Positions 1 to 9,846 of a stretch of DNA of 64,000 nucleotides are shown in pieces. The DNA comes from Clostridium estertheticum subsp. estertheticum. Its GTDB lineage: Bacteria; Bacillota; Clostridia; Clostridiales; Clostridiaceae. The notes below the pieces were generated by a model. It saw only the letters and a program-made list of their open reading frames with translations. It did no database searches and was not told the origin of the DNA. Within the stretch, counting starts at the first letter, position 1. Each line of letters opens with the position of its first letter. Where the stretch lies: assembly GCF_001877035.1 (NCBI RefSeq), contig NZ_CP015756.1, positions 2,533,001-2,597,000 of the forward strand, given 5' to 3'. Made by a program: the position numbers and the translations under genes.

Positions 1-20
1 TAAGTTTTCTTACCTAAAGT

Positions 21-69
21 ATAATATTAAAAGTCTGCAACCATAATGGATACAGACTTTTAATATTAT
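21..69 (-). terminator. Intrinsic terminator after spoIVA
   Basis: A near-perfect inverted repeat of 17-bp arms (21-37 and 53-69) surrounds a 15-nt loop. It begins 9 bases past the spoIVA stop codon, and the distal arm is A/T rich. It is placed as the end of the spoIVA transcript. The symmetry means it could also act on the plus strand. Confidence 0.75.
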
Positions 70-77
70 ACATTAAT

Positions 78-1556
78 TTATAAAATAATACATATTAAGC
101 TACCATTACCTTCATTTATAATTCTTTGTAACGTCTTTTGAATTTTCACTTGAACATCATCAGGCATTTTAAACAATTTATTTTGAAGGCCCTCTTTAAC
201 CAATACTTCTAAGGATTTGCCAAACATATTGCTCTGCCAAATTTGTGATTTATCATTTTCAAATTGATCTAAAATGGATTTATAGAAATCTTCACTTTGC
301 TTTTCAGTACCCATAATAGGAGATATTTCTGTTTGTATATCTGCCTTAATAAAATGAAGTGATGGTGCTGATGCCTTTAATTTTACTCCGTATCTACCTC
401 CATGTTGAACAATTTCAGGTTCTTCTAACGTCATCTCTGAAAGCTGTGGCGCTACTAATCCATAACCTTTTTCACGAACATCTTTTAATGCCTCTGCAAT
501 TTTATCATATTCAACTTTCGCTCTCGAGAATTCTCCCATTAATGTTAATAAATCATTTTCACCTTTAATTTCACAATCACAGGTTTCACCGAGTATTTTA
601 TAAAACAGTTCATGTTTAGGAATTATTTTAACTCTAGCAGTCCCTTCACCCATATTTACTTCATCAAGGTTTGCTGATTCTAAAAAATCAACTTCTTTAA
701 AACTCAGTAAAGATTTAGTTATATCGCGAACCTTAAAAATATCCTTGCACATATCTTTTAAAACTTTCATAAAATTTACTTTAACCCAATGTTTAGAACT
801 CAGGTTTTCAATCCATTCGGGCATATCTATGTTAATTTCTTTAACTGGGAATTCTTTAAGAACTCTTTGAAATATATTAGAAATATCTTCTTCATTCATA
901 TTTATAACATCCATAACTTGAACTGGAACATCATATTTTTCTTCTAATTCTCTTGCTAAATCTGATGTCTCAGGTGCAGCTGCGTTACTAGAATTTAATA
1001 CCATTATAAAAGGTTTATTGATTGACTTAAGCTCATTAACTACCCTTCCTTCTGCTTCTAAGTATTCATTTCTTTCTATTCCAGTGATAGAACCATCCGT
1101 TGTAATTAATAGTCCAATAGTTGAATGTTCATTTATTACTTTTTTTGTTCCAATCTCTGCTGCTTCCTCAAATGGAATTTCATGATCATACCAAGGAGTA
1201 TTGACCATTTTAGGAACTTCTCCTTCAGCATATCCAAGCGCTCCCTTAACAATATAACCAACACAATCAACCATTCTAACCTTAAATTTAGTACCACCCT
1301 CAAACTCAATTTCAACCGCTTCGTTTGGCACAAATTTAGGTTCCGTAGTATGAATTGATTTACCTGAGCCACTTTGAGGAAGTTCATCTTTCGCTCTTTC
1401 TTTTTTATGCGGATTGTCTATGTTTGGAATTACCATAAGTTCCATAAACCTTTTTATAAATGTTGATTTGCCAGTTCTTACAGGACCTACAACACCTACA
1501 TAAATATCTCCTTGTGTTCTTTCTGCTATATCTTTATATATATCAAAATTATCCAA
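78..1556 (-). CDS. spoIVA: Stage IV sporulation protein A, spore-coat morphogenetic ATPase
   Basis: SpoIVA assembles on the outer forespore membrane during sporulation and is the platform on which the spore coat is built; it hydrolyses ATP to polymerise. A Walker-A motif GPVRTGKS lies at residues 24-31 of the chosen product, and the sequence is family-like throughout. The open frame extends 10 codons further upstream. I prefer the TTG at 1556, because a GGAGGT ribosome-binding site sits five bases before it (1562-1567) and the resulting 492 residues equal the usual family length. The gene stands alone: a terminator follows it and another separates it from gpsA. A mother-cell sigma-E promoter is expected from family knowledge, but I could not identify one. 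Confidence 0.96.
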   Translation of the reverse strand: MDNFDIYKDIAERTQGDIYVGVVGPVRTGKSTFIKRFMELMVIPNIDNPHKKERAKDELPQSGSGKSIHTTEPKFVPNEAVEIEFEGGTKFKVRMVDCVGYIVKGALGYAEGEVPKMVNTPWYDHEIPFEEAAEIGTKKVINEHSTIGLLITTDGSITGIERNEYLEAEGRVVNELKSINKPFIMVLNSSNAAAPETSDLARELEEKYDVPVQVMDVINMNEEDISNIFQRVLKEFPVKEINIDMPEWIENLSSKHWVKVNFMKVLKDMCKDIFKVRDITKSLLSFKEVDFLESANLDEVNMGEGTARVKIIPKHELFYKILGETCDCEIKGENDLLTLMGEFSRAKVEYDKIAEALKDVREKGYGLVAPQLSEMTLEEPEIVQHGGRYGVKLKASAPSLHFIKADIQTEISPIMGTEKQSEDFYKSILDQFENDKSQIWQSNMFGKSLEVLVKEGLQNKLFKMPDDVQVKIQKTLQRIINEGNGSLICIIL

Positions 1557-1640
1557 TATATACCTCCCACTACTTATTATTATCAATATAAATATACTTT
1601 AGATTTCATCAAATTATTACTATTGATTAAAAAAATATAA

Positions 1641-1685
1641 AAAAAATCCAATCTTTATTAATTTCTAATAAAAATCGGATTTTTT
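1641..1685 (-). terminator. Intrinsic terminator between gpsA and spoIVA
   Basis: Arms 1641-1660 and 1666-1685 pair over 20 positions, with two mismatched positions that can form wobble pairs, around a 5-nt loop. Poly-A and poly-T tails flank the stem, so it may work in both directions. It ends the DUF512-der-gpsA transcript. Confidence 0.85.
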
Positions 1686-1727
1686 ATAATGATTTTTAGG
1701 TTAATTATATTTAGTAAATTGATATAA

Positions 1728-2720
1728 TTAAAACTCACTTTTTTTATCTCTAGACATTAATTCATATACCCCATATTTAGGATCTTTACCTTCGAATAGT
1801 ACTTTGTATAATACATCTGTTATAGGCATCGAAACTTTTTCTTTTTCTTTAAGTTCATAAAAAGCTCGTATAGCTTTTATACCCTCAACTACCATTCCTA
1901 TATCATTGCACGCCTTCTCCACTAGAACACCTTTTCCAATTAGAATACCAGCTTTTCTATTTCGACTATGCATACTAGTACAAGTTACTATAAGATCACC
2001 CATACCTGTTAATCCATAAAATGTTTCAATTCTACCGCCAAGCCTAGTTCCTATTCTTATAATTTCATTCATGCCCCTTGTCATAAGTGCAGCCTTAGCA
2101 TTATCTCCATAGCCTATACCATCTGATATACCAGCTGCTAATGCAATAATGTTTTTAACTGCTCCACCAATTTCTACTCCTATAATATCTTCATTAGTAT
2201 AAACTCTAAATTTATTAGTCATAAAAACATCTTGAACAATCATTGCATATTCCATTTGCTTAGATGTGACTACTACAGTTGTAGGTATATCTAAAGCAAC
2301 TTCTTCTGCGTGACTGGGACCTGAAAGTATTACAATTGGATTATCTTGGATTTCTTCTTCTATAACCTCTGAAATTCTTTTTAATGAACCCTCTTCAATT
2401 CCTTTTGCAATACTAACAATAATTTGGTTTGGTTTTAAATATGGTGTTATCATCTTACATATATTTCTTATAACATGTGATGGAACTGATAACACAATTA
2501 TATCAGTATCATTTATAACCTCTTCTATATCAATGAATGCTGTTATTCCTGAAGGCACTGCGATATTTGGTAAGTATTTAATGTTTTCCCTTTTTATGTT
2601 AATATCATTAATAACACTTAGTTTTCTATCCCAGATGTTAACGCTAGTTCCTTTTTTCGCAAGCATTATTGATAATGCAGTACCAAAACTACCTCCACCT
2701 AAAAAAGCAACTTTTAACAT
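1728..2720 (-). CDS. gpsA: Glycerol-3-phosphate dehydrogenase [NAD(P)+]
   Basis: GpsA reduces dihydroxyacetone phosphate to sn-glycerol 3-phosphate, the backbone of phospholipids, in the cytoplasm. The N-terminus carries the Rossmann nucleotide-binding loop GGGSFGTA (residues 8-15). The central region has the GPSHAEEV segment and a [17 protein letters not shown] stretch that contains the catalytic lysine in this family. The length of 330 residues is normal. The ATG at 2720 follows the der stop codon after one base, and GGAAAG lies upstream, so the two genes are probably translationally coupled. The order der-gpsA-spoIVA is common in clostridia. Confidence 0.96.
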   Translation of the reverse strand: MLKVAFLGGGSFGTALSIMLAKKGTSVNIWDRKLSVINDINIKRENIKYLPNIAVPSGITAFIDIEEVINDTDIIVLSVPSHVIRNICKMITPYLKPNQIIVSIAKGIEEGSLKRISEVIEEEIQDNPIVILSGPSHAEEVALDIPTTVVVTSKQMEYAMIVQDVFMTNKFRVYTNEDIIGVEIGGAVKNIIALAAGISDGIGYGDNAKAALMTRGMNEIIRIGTRLGGRIETFYGLTGMGDLIVTCTSMHSRNRKAGILIGKGVLVEKACNDIGMVVEGIKAIRAFYELKEKEKVSMPITDVLYKVLFEGKDPKYGVYELMSRDKKSEF

Positions 2721-2721
2721 T

Positions 2722-4038
2722 TTATTCTTTCCTTTCTCTGAATATAAGTTTTATACCCGTTCCACTAAACTCAAAACTATTTCTCAATTGATTTTCTAAA
2801 TATCTTTGATAAGAAAAATGTAGTAAATTAGGATTATTTACAAAGAATACAAATGTTGGTGGTTTAGAGTCTACTTGAGTAACATAAAATATTTTCAATC
2901 TCTTGTTTGCTACTGTTGGAGGTTCGTTCATTAGTACAGCTTTATTTATAACCTCATTTAATATACCTGTAGCAATTCTTTTTGAATAATTATCATAACA
3001 TTCTTTTATTGATGATAATACCTTATGTACTCTTTGACCTGTTTTTGCAGATATAAATAAATATGGTGCATAAGCCATAAAGTTTAAGCCAGCTTGAATT
3101 CTTTGTTTAAACTCAAGCATAGTTTTAGTATCCTTCTCTATTAAATCCCATTTATTTATTATAACTAAAATTGCTTTTTTCATTTCATGAGCATACCCTA
3201 TAATTTTCTCATCTTGATCACTTAATTCTTCAGTAGCCGTTAGCATAAGTATAACAACATCAGCTCTCTCAACAGCAGCTAGTGACCTAATAACACTATA
3301 CCTTTCAATACCCTCTTCTACTTTACTTTTTCTTCTTATTCCTGCTGTATCTATAAGAACAAATTTTCCTTCTGCAGTTTCTAATTTACTATCTATAGCA
3401 TCTCTTGTAGTACCCGCTATATCAGTTACTATATTTCTTTCTTCTCCAAGCATTCTATTTATGAGGGATGATTTACCAACATTAGGCTTACCTACCACTG
3501 CAACTTGAATATATTCTGCATCTTCTGTATTTGAATAAATACTATCAAAATGTACTACTACTTCATCTAACATATCTCCAAGTCCAAGACCTTGAGTTGC
3601 TGAAATAGCTACTGGTGTACCTATTCCTAAATTATAGAATTCAAAAGCATTTGCTTCGAGTTCTAGATGATCTATTTTGTTTACTACAAGTACTATTGGC
3701 TTTTTACTTTTTCTTAACATTTGTGCAACTTCATAATCTGAACCTGTAAGTCCTTGTTTACCATCTACTATAAAAATTATAACATCTGCTGTTTCTATAG
3801 CTATTTGTGCCTGCCTTCTCATTTGAGCTAAAATGATATCTTGACTTTCAACTTCTATACCACCTGTGTCAATTATTGTAAAATTATGTCTTAACCAATC
3901 TGCATCCGCATACACCCTGTCTCTTGTTACCCCTGGTGTATCTTCAACTATTGATATTCTCTTACCTGCTAATTTATTAAATAATGTAGATTTACCTACA
4001 TTAGGTCTTCCTACTATTGCTACTATTGGTTTTGCCAT
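2722..4038 (-). CDS. der: Ribosome biogenesis GTPase Der (EngA)
   Basis: Der is an essential GTPase needed for maturation of the 50S ribosomal subunit. It is recognised by two tandem G domains, a hallmark of this family: GRPNVGKS near residues 10-17 and GKPNVGKS at 183-190. DTGG and DTAG switch motifs and NKID and NKWD specificity motifs are present. A C-terminal KH-like domain covers roughly residues 350-438. The full length of 438 is normal. The start codon overlaps the preceding stop codon (TAATG), which indicates translational coupling to the DUF512 gene, and GGGAGG lies upstream. Confidence 0.97.
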   Translation of the reverse strand: MAKPIVAIVGRPNVGKSTLFNKLAGKRISIVEDTPGVTRDRVYADADWLRHNFTIIDTGGIEVESQDIILAQMRRQAQIAIETADVIIFIVDGKQGLTGSDYEVAQMLRKSKKPIVLVVNKIDHLELEANAFEFYNLGIGTPVAISATQGLGLGDMLDEVVVHFDSIYSNTEDAEYIQVAVVGKPNVGKSSLINRMLGEERNIVTDIAGTTRDAIDSKLETAEGKFVLIDTAGIRRKSKVEEGIERYSVIRSLAAVERADVVILMLTATEELSDQDEKIIGYAHEMKKAILVIINKWDLIEKDTKTMLEFKQRIQAGLNFMAYAPYLFISAKTGQRVHKVLSSIKECYDNYSKRIATGILNEVINKAVLMNEPPTVANKRLKIFYVTQVDSKPPTFVFFVNNPNLLHFSYQRYLENQLRNSFEFSGTGIKLIFRERKE

Positions 4039-5375
4039 TACTTTGCCTCCCGACTATTTTGGTTTATTATATTTATTAAATCTTCTCCTGAATAATCACA
4101 TATTAAAACTTTTGTATTTAAGCTTTTTTCTAGATCACTTACTGTAACATTATCCAAGAAAATTCGTTGCTCGTTACTTCCTAGTTCATATCCGCTTTTG
4201 AACATATTGCTAGGAAGCATTAAATATTCACCTAGTTTTTCACCTGTCAGTTGCTTTATTATGTCATTTCCTGTTAAAAGACCTGCTACTGTAATAGTTT
4301 CGCCAAAAAAAACATTTGCTATCTCTTTTACATCAATATTTATTTTGTTATTACATGCAGTTATTTTCTCAGCTACCTTTAATATTTCTGCATAAGCTGA
4401 ATGACCTGTTATAAATGTAAAACTTCCTTCATTATTAAGCTTTAGTTTTACTATATCTTCGTCAGTAACGCTTCTAAGTAGTCTTATCATACCAATGCCA
4501 TCTTCGAGTTGAGAATAACCGTCGTAGAACTTCTCGCAAGGAACATCAATATTTGCTACAACATAGAATTCATCAGACAATCTTATAAAAGGTGAATCTA
4601 TTTCTCTAATGTATTTTTCTTGTAATTCTTTAACACTCTCTATTTCCTCTGCTGCAGTCTTTTTATCATACAATGTCAAATTAAACAGGCCTTCTCTAAA
4701 CTTTGTTACTCCAACCGGTACAACAGCTAGATTTTCAATGCTCGGATAAAGCTTATACAAATCTTCAATAGTTTTTATAAGTTCTACTCCATTATTGATG
4801 CCAGGGCATGCTACCACTTGACAATTAATTTTAATACCAGCTTTTGCCAGTCTTTTCAACCTATCATAAACATTTCCAGCAAATTTATTGTTTAGCATTA
4901 TCTTTCTAAGCTCAACATCCGTAGTATGAACTGACACATTAATAGGGCTTATCTTATATCTAATAATCCTATCAATGTCCTCTTCTTTCATATTAGTTAA
5001 TGTTACAAAATTACCTTGAAAAAACGATAATCTTGAATCATCATCTTTGAAATATAAAGTATCTCTCATTCCATCAGGTAATTGATCAATAAAACAGAAT
5101 ATACATTTATTATGACAGCTCTTTGGCCTATCCAAAATGGCATCAACGAATTGGATTCCCAAATCTTCATCATAGTCTTTTTCAAATTCTATTTCAATAA
5201 TCTCACCATCTATCTTTTCAATTTCAATGATAAGAAGTTCATCTGTAATTAAAAATTTGTAATCTATAATATCTATTACTTTATTGCCATTTATACTAAT
5301 TAATCTATCTCCTACTTCAAGCTCAATTTCTTCTGCAATACTCCCTGGAAGTATCTTCGCTATTTGGTTTTTCAT
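4038..5375 (-). CDS. PDZ/DUF512 radical-SAM-like protein
   Basis: This is a conserved clostridial family of unknown function that precedes der. The first 70 or so residues resemble a PDZ-like domain (motif [17 protein letters not shown]). Near residue 90 comes CHNKCIFC, a CxxxCxxC cluster typical of radical-SAM iron-sulfur binding, and the C-terminal half matches the DUF512 type. The length of 445 residues suits the family. The ATG follows AGGAGG by five bases. It probably heads the operon with der and gpsA. No substrate is known to me, so no reaction is assigned. Confidence 0.85.
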   Translation of the reverse strand: MKNQIAKILPGSIAEEIELEVGDRLISINGNKVIDIIDYKFLITDELLIIEIEKIDGEIIEIEFEKDYDEDLGIQFVDAILDRPKSCHNKCIFCFIDQLPDGMRDTLYFKDDDSRLSFFQGNFVTLTNMKEEDIDRIIRYKISPINVSVHTTDVELRKIMLNNKFAGNVYDRLKRLAKAGIKINCQVVACPGINNGVELIKTIEDLYKLYPSIENLAVVPVGVTKFREGLFNLTLYDKKTAAEEIESVKELQEKYIREIDSPFIRLSDEFYVVANIDVPCEKFYDGYSQLEDGIGMIRLLRSVTDEDIVKLKLNNEGSFTFITGHSAYAEILKVAEKITACNNKINIDVKEIANVFFGETITVAGLLTGNDIIKQLTGEKLGEYLMLPSNMFKSGYELGSNEQRIFLDNVTVSDLEKSLNTKVLICDYSGEDLINIINQNSREAK

Positions 5376-5476
5376 TTTAACCTCCTGTTTTACAATAACC
5401 TCTTAAATAAAAGGTTTTATGAGGAATTAGAATTAATATATTAGTTATACAATAAATTATAGCATTCCATTAAGTT

Positions 5477-5505
5477 ATATTACATGAATTACATCCCTAA
5501 GTCAA
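5477..5505 (-). promoter_or_regulatory. Candidate sigma-A promoter for the DUF512-der-gpsA operon
   Basis: On the minus strand TTGACT (5500-5505) is followed after exactly 17 bases by TAATAT (5477-5482), about 100 bases before the DUF512 start. This is inferred from consensus similarity and spacing only. Confidence 0.5.
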
Positions 5506-5560
5506 CGGCATTTGTCTTTAAATGAAGATAAATAGCATATTTCGCTTATTTACAGATATT

Positions 5561-5567
5561 TTCGACA
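5561..5567 (-). promoter_or_regulatory. Possible Spo0A box (TGTCGAA)
   Basis: The 7-base core TGTCGAA reads on the minus strand and is followed by AA. It is about 55 bases upstream of the -35 of the candidate DUF512 promoter and about 95 bases downstream of the end of the PstS-like gene. A 7-base match in A/T-rich DNA can arise by chance. Confidence 0.3.
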
Positions 5568-5615
5568 CTTCAAAGTAAATAATTCAAATTATAATATAAT
5601 TTAATACAGAATAAA

Positions 5616-5639
5616 AATACCTCCTAAGAAGGAGGTATT
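5616..5639 (-). terminator. Intrinsic terminator ending the pst operon
   Basis: A 9-bp perfect stem (5616-5624 with 5631-5639) has a 6-nt loop and an A-run on the plus strand, which becomes a U-run in the minus-strand transcript. It overlaps the stop codon of the PstS-like lipoprotein gene. Confidence 0.85.
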
Positions 5640-6462
5640 AAAATGCTTCTATGCAATATTTTCTTATGATTTTCTTGCCGTCTTCACTTTTAAAATACTG
5701 AAAAAGATCCTTTAAACTCTCTTCTTTTTTATCCGAATAATACATTTTTATTGGAAATCTTAAAAAATAAAGATTATTTTTCAAATTTGATATAGTAATT
5801 TCAACACCACTTAATTTTAAAAACTTACTTTCTTTATTATACCATTGTCCAGGTAGAAAACCTATAGAATTTTTGTTTTGAGCAATAAAAGTTTTCATTT
5901 CTTCCATACTTGATACGTACTGAGTACTTTTGCCCATTTCTTCTTTTATAGGAGTGTCTTTTATTTTCAAATTAAATTCTTGCTGCATTGAATTGAATTT
6001 ATCTTTAAATGCTACTGGTATTATTGGATTTGATTGACCATTTAGTCCTACCCAATTTGCTATTTTACCAATATATATTTTTTTTAATTCCTGAATTGAA
6101 ATACCATTTACATTATTACTAGGATTAACAATAATTCCTATACCATCATACGCTAACATTTCAGCCTTGATTTTATCACTAATGGGCTGAATATATCCTA
6201 TTAATACATCAGCCTCAGAATTATATAACTTATTAAAAGCACTTTCCCTATCCTCAGATTTCACAGTTATTGTAGTCTCATTATTTGAATTATAATCATG
6301 TACTAAGTCACTTACCATTGGGAAAACTGTATCTTCACAAATTATATTAATATTTTTTGATCCATTTGTTTTGTTTCCAACATCTTTTTTACATCCTATA
6401 CTTACCATTATCAAACTAATACAACAAAACATAAAAAAAAATTTGAATTTTTTGTTCTTCAT
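5638..6462 (-). CDS. PstS-like periplasmic-binding-fold lipoprotein, divergent
   Basis: The product is a lipoprotein of about 274 residues with a positively charged, hydrophobic signal peptide ending in the lipobox VSIGC. Its fold signature resembles PstS: an IQELKKIYIGKIANW segment parallels the PstS LTKKQLIDIFTGKIKNW region. It lacks the phosphate-contacting loops present in the true PstS of this operon, GGGSGTG and RPKSSGTR. It lies 75 bases after phoU and is followed at once by a terminator, so it is probably the last cistron of the pst operon. The frame opens with GTG at 6468, but the ATG at 6462 has a GGAG site at proper spacing, so I chose it. It may bind another ligand or assist signalling; the function is not established. 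Confidence 0.75.
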   Translation of the reverse strand: MKNKKFKFFFMFCCISLIMVSIGCKKDVGNKTNGSKNINIICEDTVFPMVSDLVHDYNSNNETTITVKSEDRESAFNKLYNSEADVLIGYIQPISDKIKAEMLAYDGIGIIVNPSNNVNGISIQELKKIYIGKIANWVGLNGQSNPIIPVAFKDKFNSMQQEFNLKIKDTPIKEEMGKSTQYVSSMEEMKTFIAQNKNSIGFLPGQWYNKESKFLKLSGVEITISNLKNNLYFLRFPIKMYYSDKKEESLKDLFQYFKSEDGKKIIRKYCIEAF

Positions 6463-6537
6463 AATCACTACTCCACTATAATATTTTAAATATAAGTCTA
6501 TTCATTTATATTATAGTTTTTGTGATTTCTCTAAAAT

Positions 6538-7194
6538 TTATTCATTTAAATTAACTTTTTCACCTGTAACTAAATAAATTGTCCATTCACATATGTTTGT
6601 TGTATGATCAGCAATTCTTTCTAGCCATTTACAAATAAACAAAAATTGAGTAGCTTGATTTACAGTCTTTTGATTTTCAAACATTATTCTTAGAAGTTCG
6701 CCAAACACTTCTTTATATATATCATCTACTTCATCATCTCGTTTGCATACAGCATAGGCTTTTTCAATGTCACCTGATACATACGCATCCAAAGAATCTC
6801 TTATCATAAGAACTACAATTTCTGCCATTCTAGGTATATCCACAAGTTGTTTTATATACTTTTCATCTTTCAATCTTACTGTAATTTTAGCAACATCAAC
6901 AGCATAATCAGCCATTCTTTCAAGATCCGTCACTATTTTTGTTGTAGTGAAAATATTTCTTAAATCTATTGCCAAAGGTTGTTGCATAGCAATTAACCTT
7001 ATTGCTTTATCTTCTATTTCTCTCTCCATAACATCAACGATATCATCATCTTCCATTATTTTTTGAGCTTTCTCAATGTTATGGGTAACTAATGCATCAA
7101 TACAGTCATAAATTTGTTTTTCTACAATGCTTCCCATTCTAATTAAATCATTATGGAGCTCTTGAAGATTTGCTTCGAATACTTTTCTTGCCAT
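6538..7194 (-). CDS. phoU: Phosphate transport regulator PhoU
   Basis: PhoU is a cytoplasmic helical-bundle protein that links the PstSCAB transporter to the PhoR/PhoP two-component system and dampens phosphate signalling when phosphate is plentiful. The 218 residues form two similar three-helix halves with the family's repeated metal-binding pattern (DLERMADYAVDVA near residue 88 and WLERIADHTTNICEW near 190). The ATG follows GAGGAAGG. It lies 23 bases downstream of pstB within the same run of genes, the standard position. Confidence 0.96.
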   Translation of the reverse strand: MARKVFEANLQELHNDLIRMGSIVEKQIYDCIDALVTHNIEKAQKIMEDDDIVDVMEREIEDKAIRLIAMQQPLAIDLRNIFTTTKIVTDLERMADYAVDVAKITVRLKDEKYIKQLVDIPRMAEIVVLMIRDSLDAYVSGDIEKAYAVCKRDDEVDDIYKEVFGELLRIMFENQKTVNQATQFLFICKWLERIADHTTNICEWTIYLVTGEKVNLNE

Positions 7195-7217
7195 ATTATC
7201 ACCTTCCTCGCTTTATT

Positions 7218-7970
7218 TTAGCCGAATCTTCCTGTAATATAATCCTCTGTTCTTTTATCTTTAGGTTTATAAAATATTTCTTCCGTTTTTCCACTTTCAA
7301 CAATTTCTCCATTCAAGAAAAATGCTGTAAAGTCAGAAATTCTACCAGCTTGTTGCATATTATGTGTAACAATGATAACTGTATACTTTTTCTTAAGAAC
7401 ATCCATTAGCTCTTCAATTTTTAAAGTTGAAATAGGATCTAATGCAGAAGTTGGCTCATCCATAAGAAGGACCTCTGGTTCTACAGCCAAAGTTCTTGCA
7501 ATGCATAGCCGCTGCTGTTGTCCACCGGATAATCCAAGTGCACTCTTTTTGAGTCTATCTTTTACTTCATCCCAAAGTACAGCCCCCTTAAGACTTTTCT
7601 CTACAATTTCATCAAGCAATTTCTTATTCTTTATCCCATGAATTCTAGGACCATAAGCAATGTTTTCATATATTGACATAGGAAATGGGTTAGCCTTTTG
7701 AAATACCATTCCAACTTTTTTCCTTAAATCTATAACATCATAGTCTTGACCGTATACATTTTCATTTTCATATAATATTTCTCCATCTATTTTAACAGAA
7801 TCTATTAAATCATTCATTCTATTAATAGTACGTAAAAATGTTGATTTACCACACCCTGATGGTCCTATAAGTGCAGTAACCGAATTTTTCTCTATATCGA
7901 TATTTACATTCTTTAACGCTTGTGTATTTCCATAATATAGATTTAAATTCTTTGCTGTAATTATCCCCAT
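7218..7970 (-). CDS. pstB: Phosphate ABC transporter ATP-binding protein PstB
   Basis: PstB is the ATPase that energises phosphate uptake through PstC/PstA. Visible motifs are Walker A GPSGCGKS (residues 36-43), the ABC signature LSGGQQQR, Walker [14 protein letters not shown], and the switch histidine region VIIVTHNM. The length of 250 residues is typical. The start codon follows GGAGGTAACAAT, which gives good spacing. It is 12 bases from pstA and belongs to the pstSCAB-phoU operon. Confidence 0.98.
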   Translation of the reverse strand: MGIITAKNLNLYYGNTQALKNVNIDIEKNSVTALIGPSGCGKSTFLRTINRMNDLIDSVKIDGEILYENENVYGQDYDVIDLRKKVGMVFQKANPFPMSIYENIAYGPRIHGIKNKKLLDEIVEKSLKGAVLWDEVKDRLKKSALGLSGGQQQRLCIARTLAVEPEVLLMDEPTSALDPISTLKIEELMDVLKKKYTVIIVTHNMQQAGRISDFTAFFLNGEIVESGKTEEIFYKPKDKRTEDYITGRFG

Positions 7971-7982
7971 ATTGTTACCTCC

Positions 7983-8870
7983 TTATTTACTACCTGCATG
8001 AGACTCATATAATTTTTTCCCGATTATTCTTGCAGATACATTGAATATTAGCACTGCTATTATTAAAACGGCAGAGGCTCCATTAGCTATCTTAGTAGCA
8101 TCAGGTACCATTCCTTCAGAATTAAGTTTCCATATATAAACAGCTAAAGTTTCAGCAGGCCTAAATAAACTATAAGCTGAATCCTTATTGTTCACTGCAA
8201 AATTAGTAAAATCCACAGCTGGTGCACTCATACCTGCAGTATATAGTAAAGCTGCTGCTTCTCCAAAAATTCTACCGGCTGCTAGTATAACACCAGTTAA
8301 AATTTGAGGCATTGCAGATGGCAATACGACATTTTTAATAGTTTGCCACCTAGTAGCGCCTAATCCTAAACTAGCTTCTTTAACGCCTTCTGACGCGGTT
8401 TTAACAGCATTTTCACAAACTCTAGTAAGTCCGGGTAAATTTATTATAGTTATAGCTAAAGCTCCAGCAAAAAGAGAATATCCCCATCCCGTCATTGTAA
8501 CAAAAACTAAAAGTCCAAATAAACCAACGACAATAGATGGTAATGATGCCATAGTTTCAATACACAATCTAATAACATTTAGTATTTTTCCTTTTTTTGC
8601 GTATTCAGCTAAATATATTCCAGCTCCTACTCCGAGTGGCACTGTAATTATAAGTGTTACTACAAGTAAACTTAATGAATTATACAATTGAGGCCCAATT
8701 CCTCCACCGGCTTCACCAATTTTTGGTTCACCAAATAAAAACTTTAAATTTAATGACGCCCTTCCATTATATACTATATATCCAATGAGACTTACAAGCA
8801 AAAGAATTACTAAAGCAGAAACTATATACAAAACTATTGTTGCAATTTTATCCTTAACTTTAGCACTCAT
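7983..8870 (-). CDS. pstA: Phosphate ABC transporter permease PstA
   Basis: This is one of the two membrane channel subunits of the high-affinity phosphate importer. About six hydrophobic segments are spread over 295 residues. The cytoplasmic coupling loop EASLGLGATRWQTIKNVVLPSA matches the inner-membrane component consensus that docks on PstB. The start codon overlaps the pstC stop codon (TAATG), which implies translational coupling and equal production of the two permeases. Confidence 0.97.
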   Translation of the reverse strand: MSAKVKDKIATIVLYIVSALVILLLVSLIGYIVYNGRASLNLKFLFGEPKIGEAGGGIGPQLYNSLSLLVVTLIITVPLGVGAGIYLAEYAKKGKILNVIRLCIETMASLPSIVVGLFGLLVFVTMTGWGYSLFAGALAITIINLPGLTRVCENAVKTASEGVKEASLGLGATRWQTIKNVVLPSAMPQILTGVILAAGRIFGEAAALLYTAGMSAPAVDFTNFAVNNKDSAYSLFRPAETLAVYIWKLNSEGMVPDATKIANGASAVLIIAVLIFNVSARIIGKKLYESHAGSK

Positions 8871-9781
8871 TACTGCTCACCTCTTTTCCCTATTTTTCTA
8901 ATAATAATTATAAATATAAATGATATTATTAGCAATAGCAATGCTATTGACCATAATGCATCATTCCAAGCTGTACCATTCATTGTATTTGCCGTATCCA
9001 TAGTAAGTATACTTGTTAATGTAGTTGTTGTTCCAAGTAACCCCTTAGGGAAAGTAACTGAGTTTCCTATAACCATTTGCACCGCAAGTGCCTCCCCAAA
9101 TGCTCTTGAGACTCCAAGTACAATACTTGTAAGTATTCCACTTTTAGCTGCAGGTATAATCACTTTAATTATAGTTTGCCACCTTGTTGCACCAAGCCCA
9201 TAAGATGCTTCTATATAATCTTTTGGTATGGTTCTTATAGCATCAGATGAAATACTTGTTATTGTTGGTAAAATCATTACACTTATAACTAGTACTCCTG
9301 CAAGTAAACTAAATCCTATTCCTCCAAAGAAAATTTTAATAAAAGGAACCAATACACTTACACCTATCCAACCATAAACAACAGATGGAATTCCAACAAA
9401 TAATTCTATGGCAGGTTGGAGAACTTTTTTTCCGAGTTTTGGTGAAATCAAATTCATAAATACAGCGAGAGCTACTCCTATTGGTGCACTTACTAGTACC
9501 GCAAGAAAAGATACCATTGTAGAACCAAAGATAAATATTAAAGTTCCAAATTGAGGAATCGAGGATTCTCCGCTACCCTCAGGGTCCCAATTTCCAGAAA
9601 ATATAAAATGAAATATTGAGTATCCATGTTTAATGAATGTATTTAAGCCTTTACTAGTTAGAAATATTATTATTGAAAAAGTAAGAATTACTATAACTGC
9701 GCCGCAAAACGTTGCAAACCCACGTCCCAAATATTCATTCTTAAATTTTAGAAACATTGATTTTTTATCATTTTTTTTCAT
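8870..9781 (-). CDS. pstC: Phosphate ABC transporter permease PstC
   Basis: Second membrane subunit of the phosphate importer, 303 residues with about six transmembrane segments. The coupling loop EASYGLGATRWQTIIKVIIPAAK is nearly the same as that in PstA, as expected for a heterodimeric channel. An N-terminal cytoplasmic stretch of lysines and a first helix near residues 20-45 are visible. GAGGTAAAAC precedes the ATG. It lies 65 bases after pstS. Confidence 0.97.
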   Translation of the reverse strand: MKKNDKKSMFLKFKNEYLGRGFATFCGAVIVILTFSIIIFLTSKGLNTFIKHGYSIFHFIFSGNWDPEGSGESSIPQFGTLIFIFGSTMVSFLAVLVSAPIGVALAVFMNLISPKLGKKVLQPAIELFVGIPSVVYGWIGVSVLVPFIKIFFGGIGFSLLAGVLVISVMILPTITSISSDAIRTIPKDYIEASYGLGATRWQTIIKVIIPAAKSGILTSIVLGVSRAFGEALAVQMVIGNSVTFPKGLLGTTTTLTSILTMDTANTMNGTAWNDALWSIALLLLIISFIFIIIIRKIGKRGEQ

Positions 9782-9846
9782 AATGTTTTACCTCAAAAAT
9801 TATTTTAATGAAAATAAAGGTTGGTTTTATCCAACCCTAATCAGCA

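Noticed and set aside
2533-2799. Plus-strand frame overlapping the gpsA start
   Set aside because: It is the opposite-strand shadow of the well-supported gpsA and der genes.
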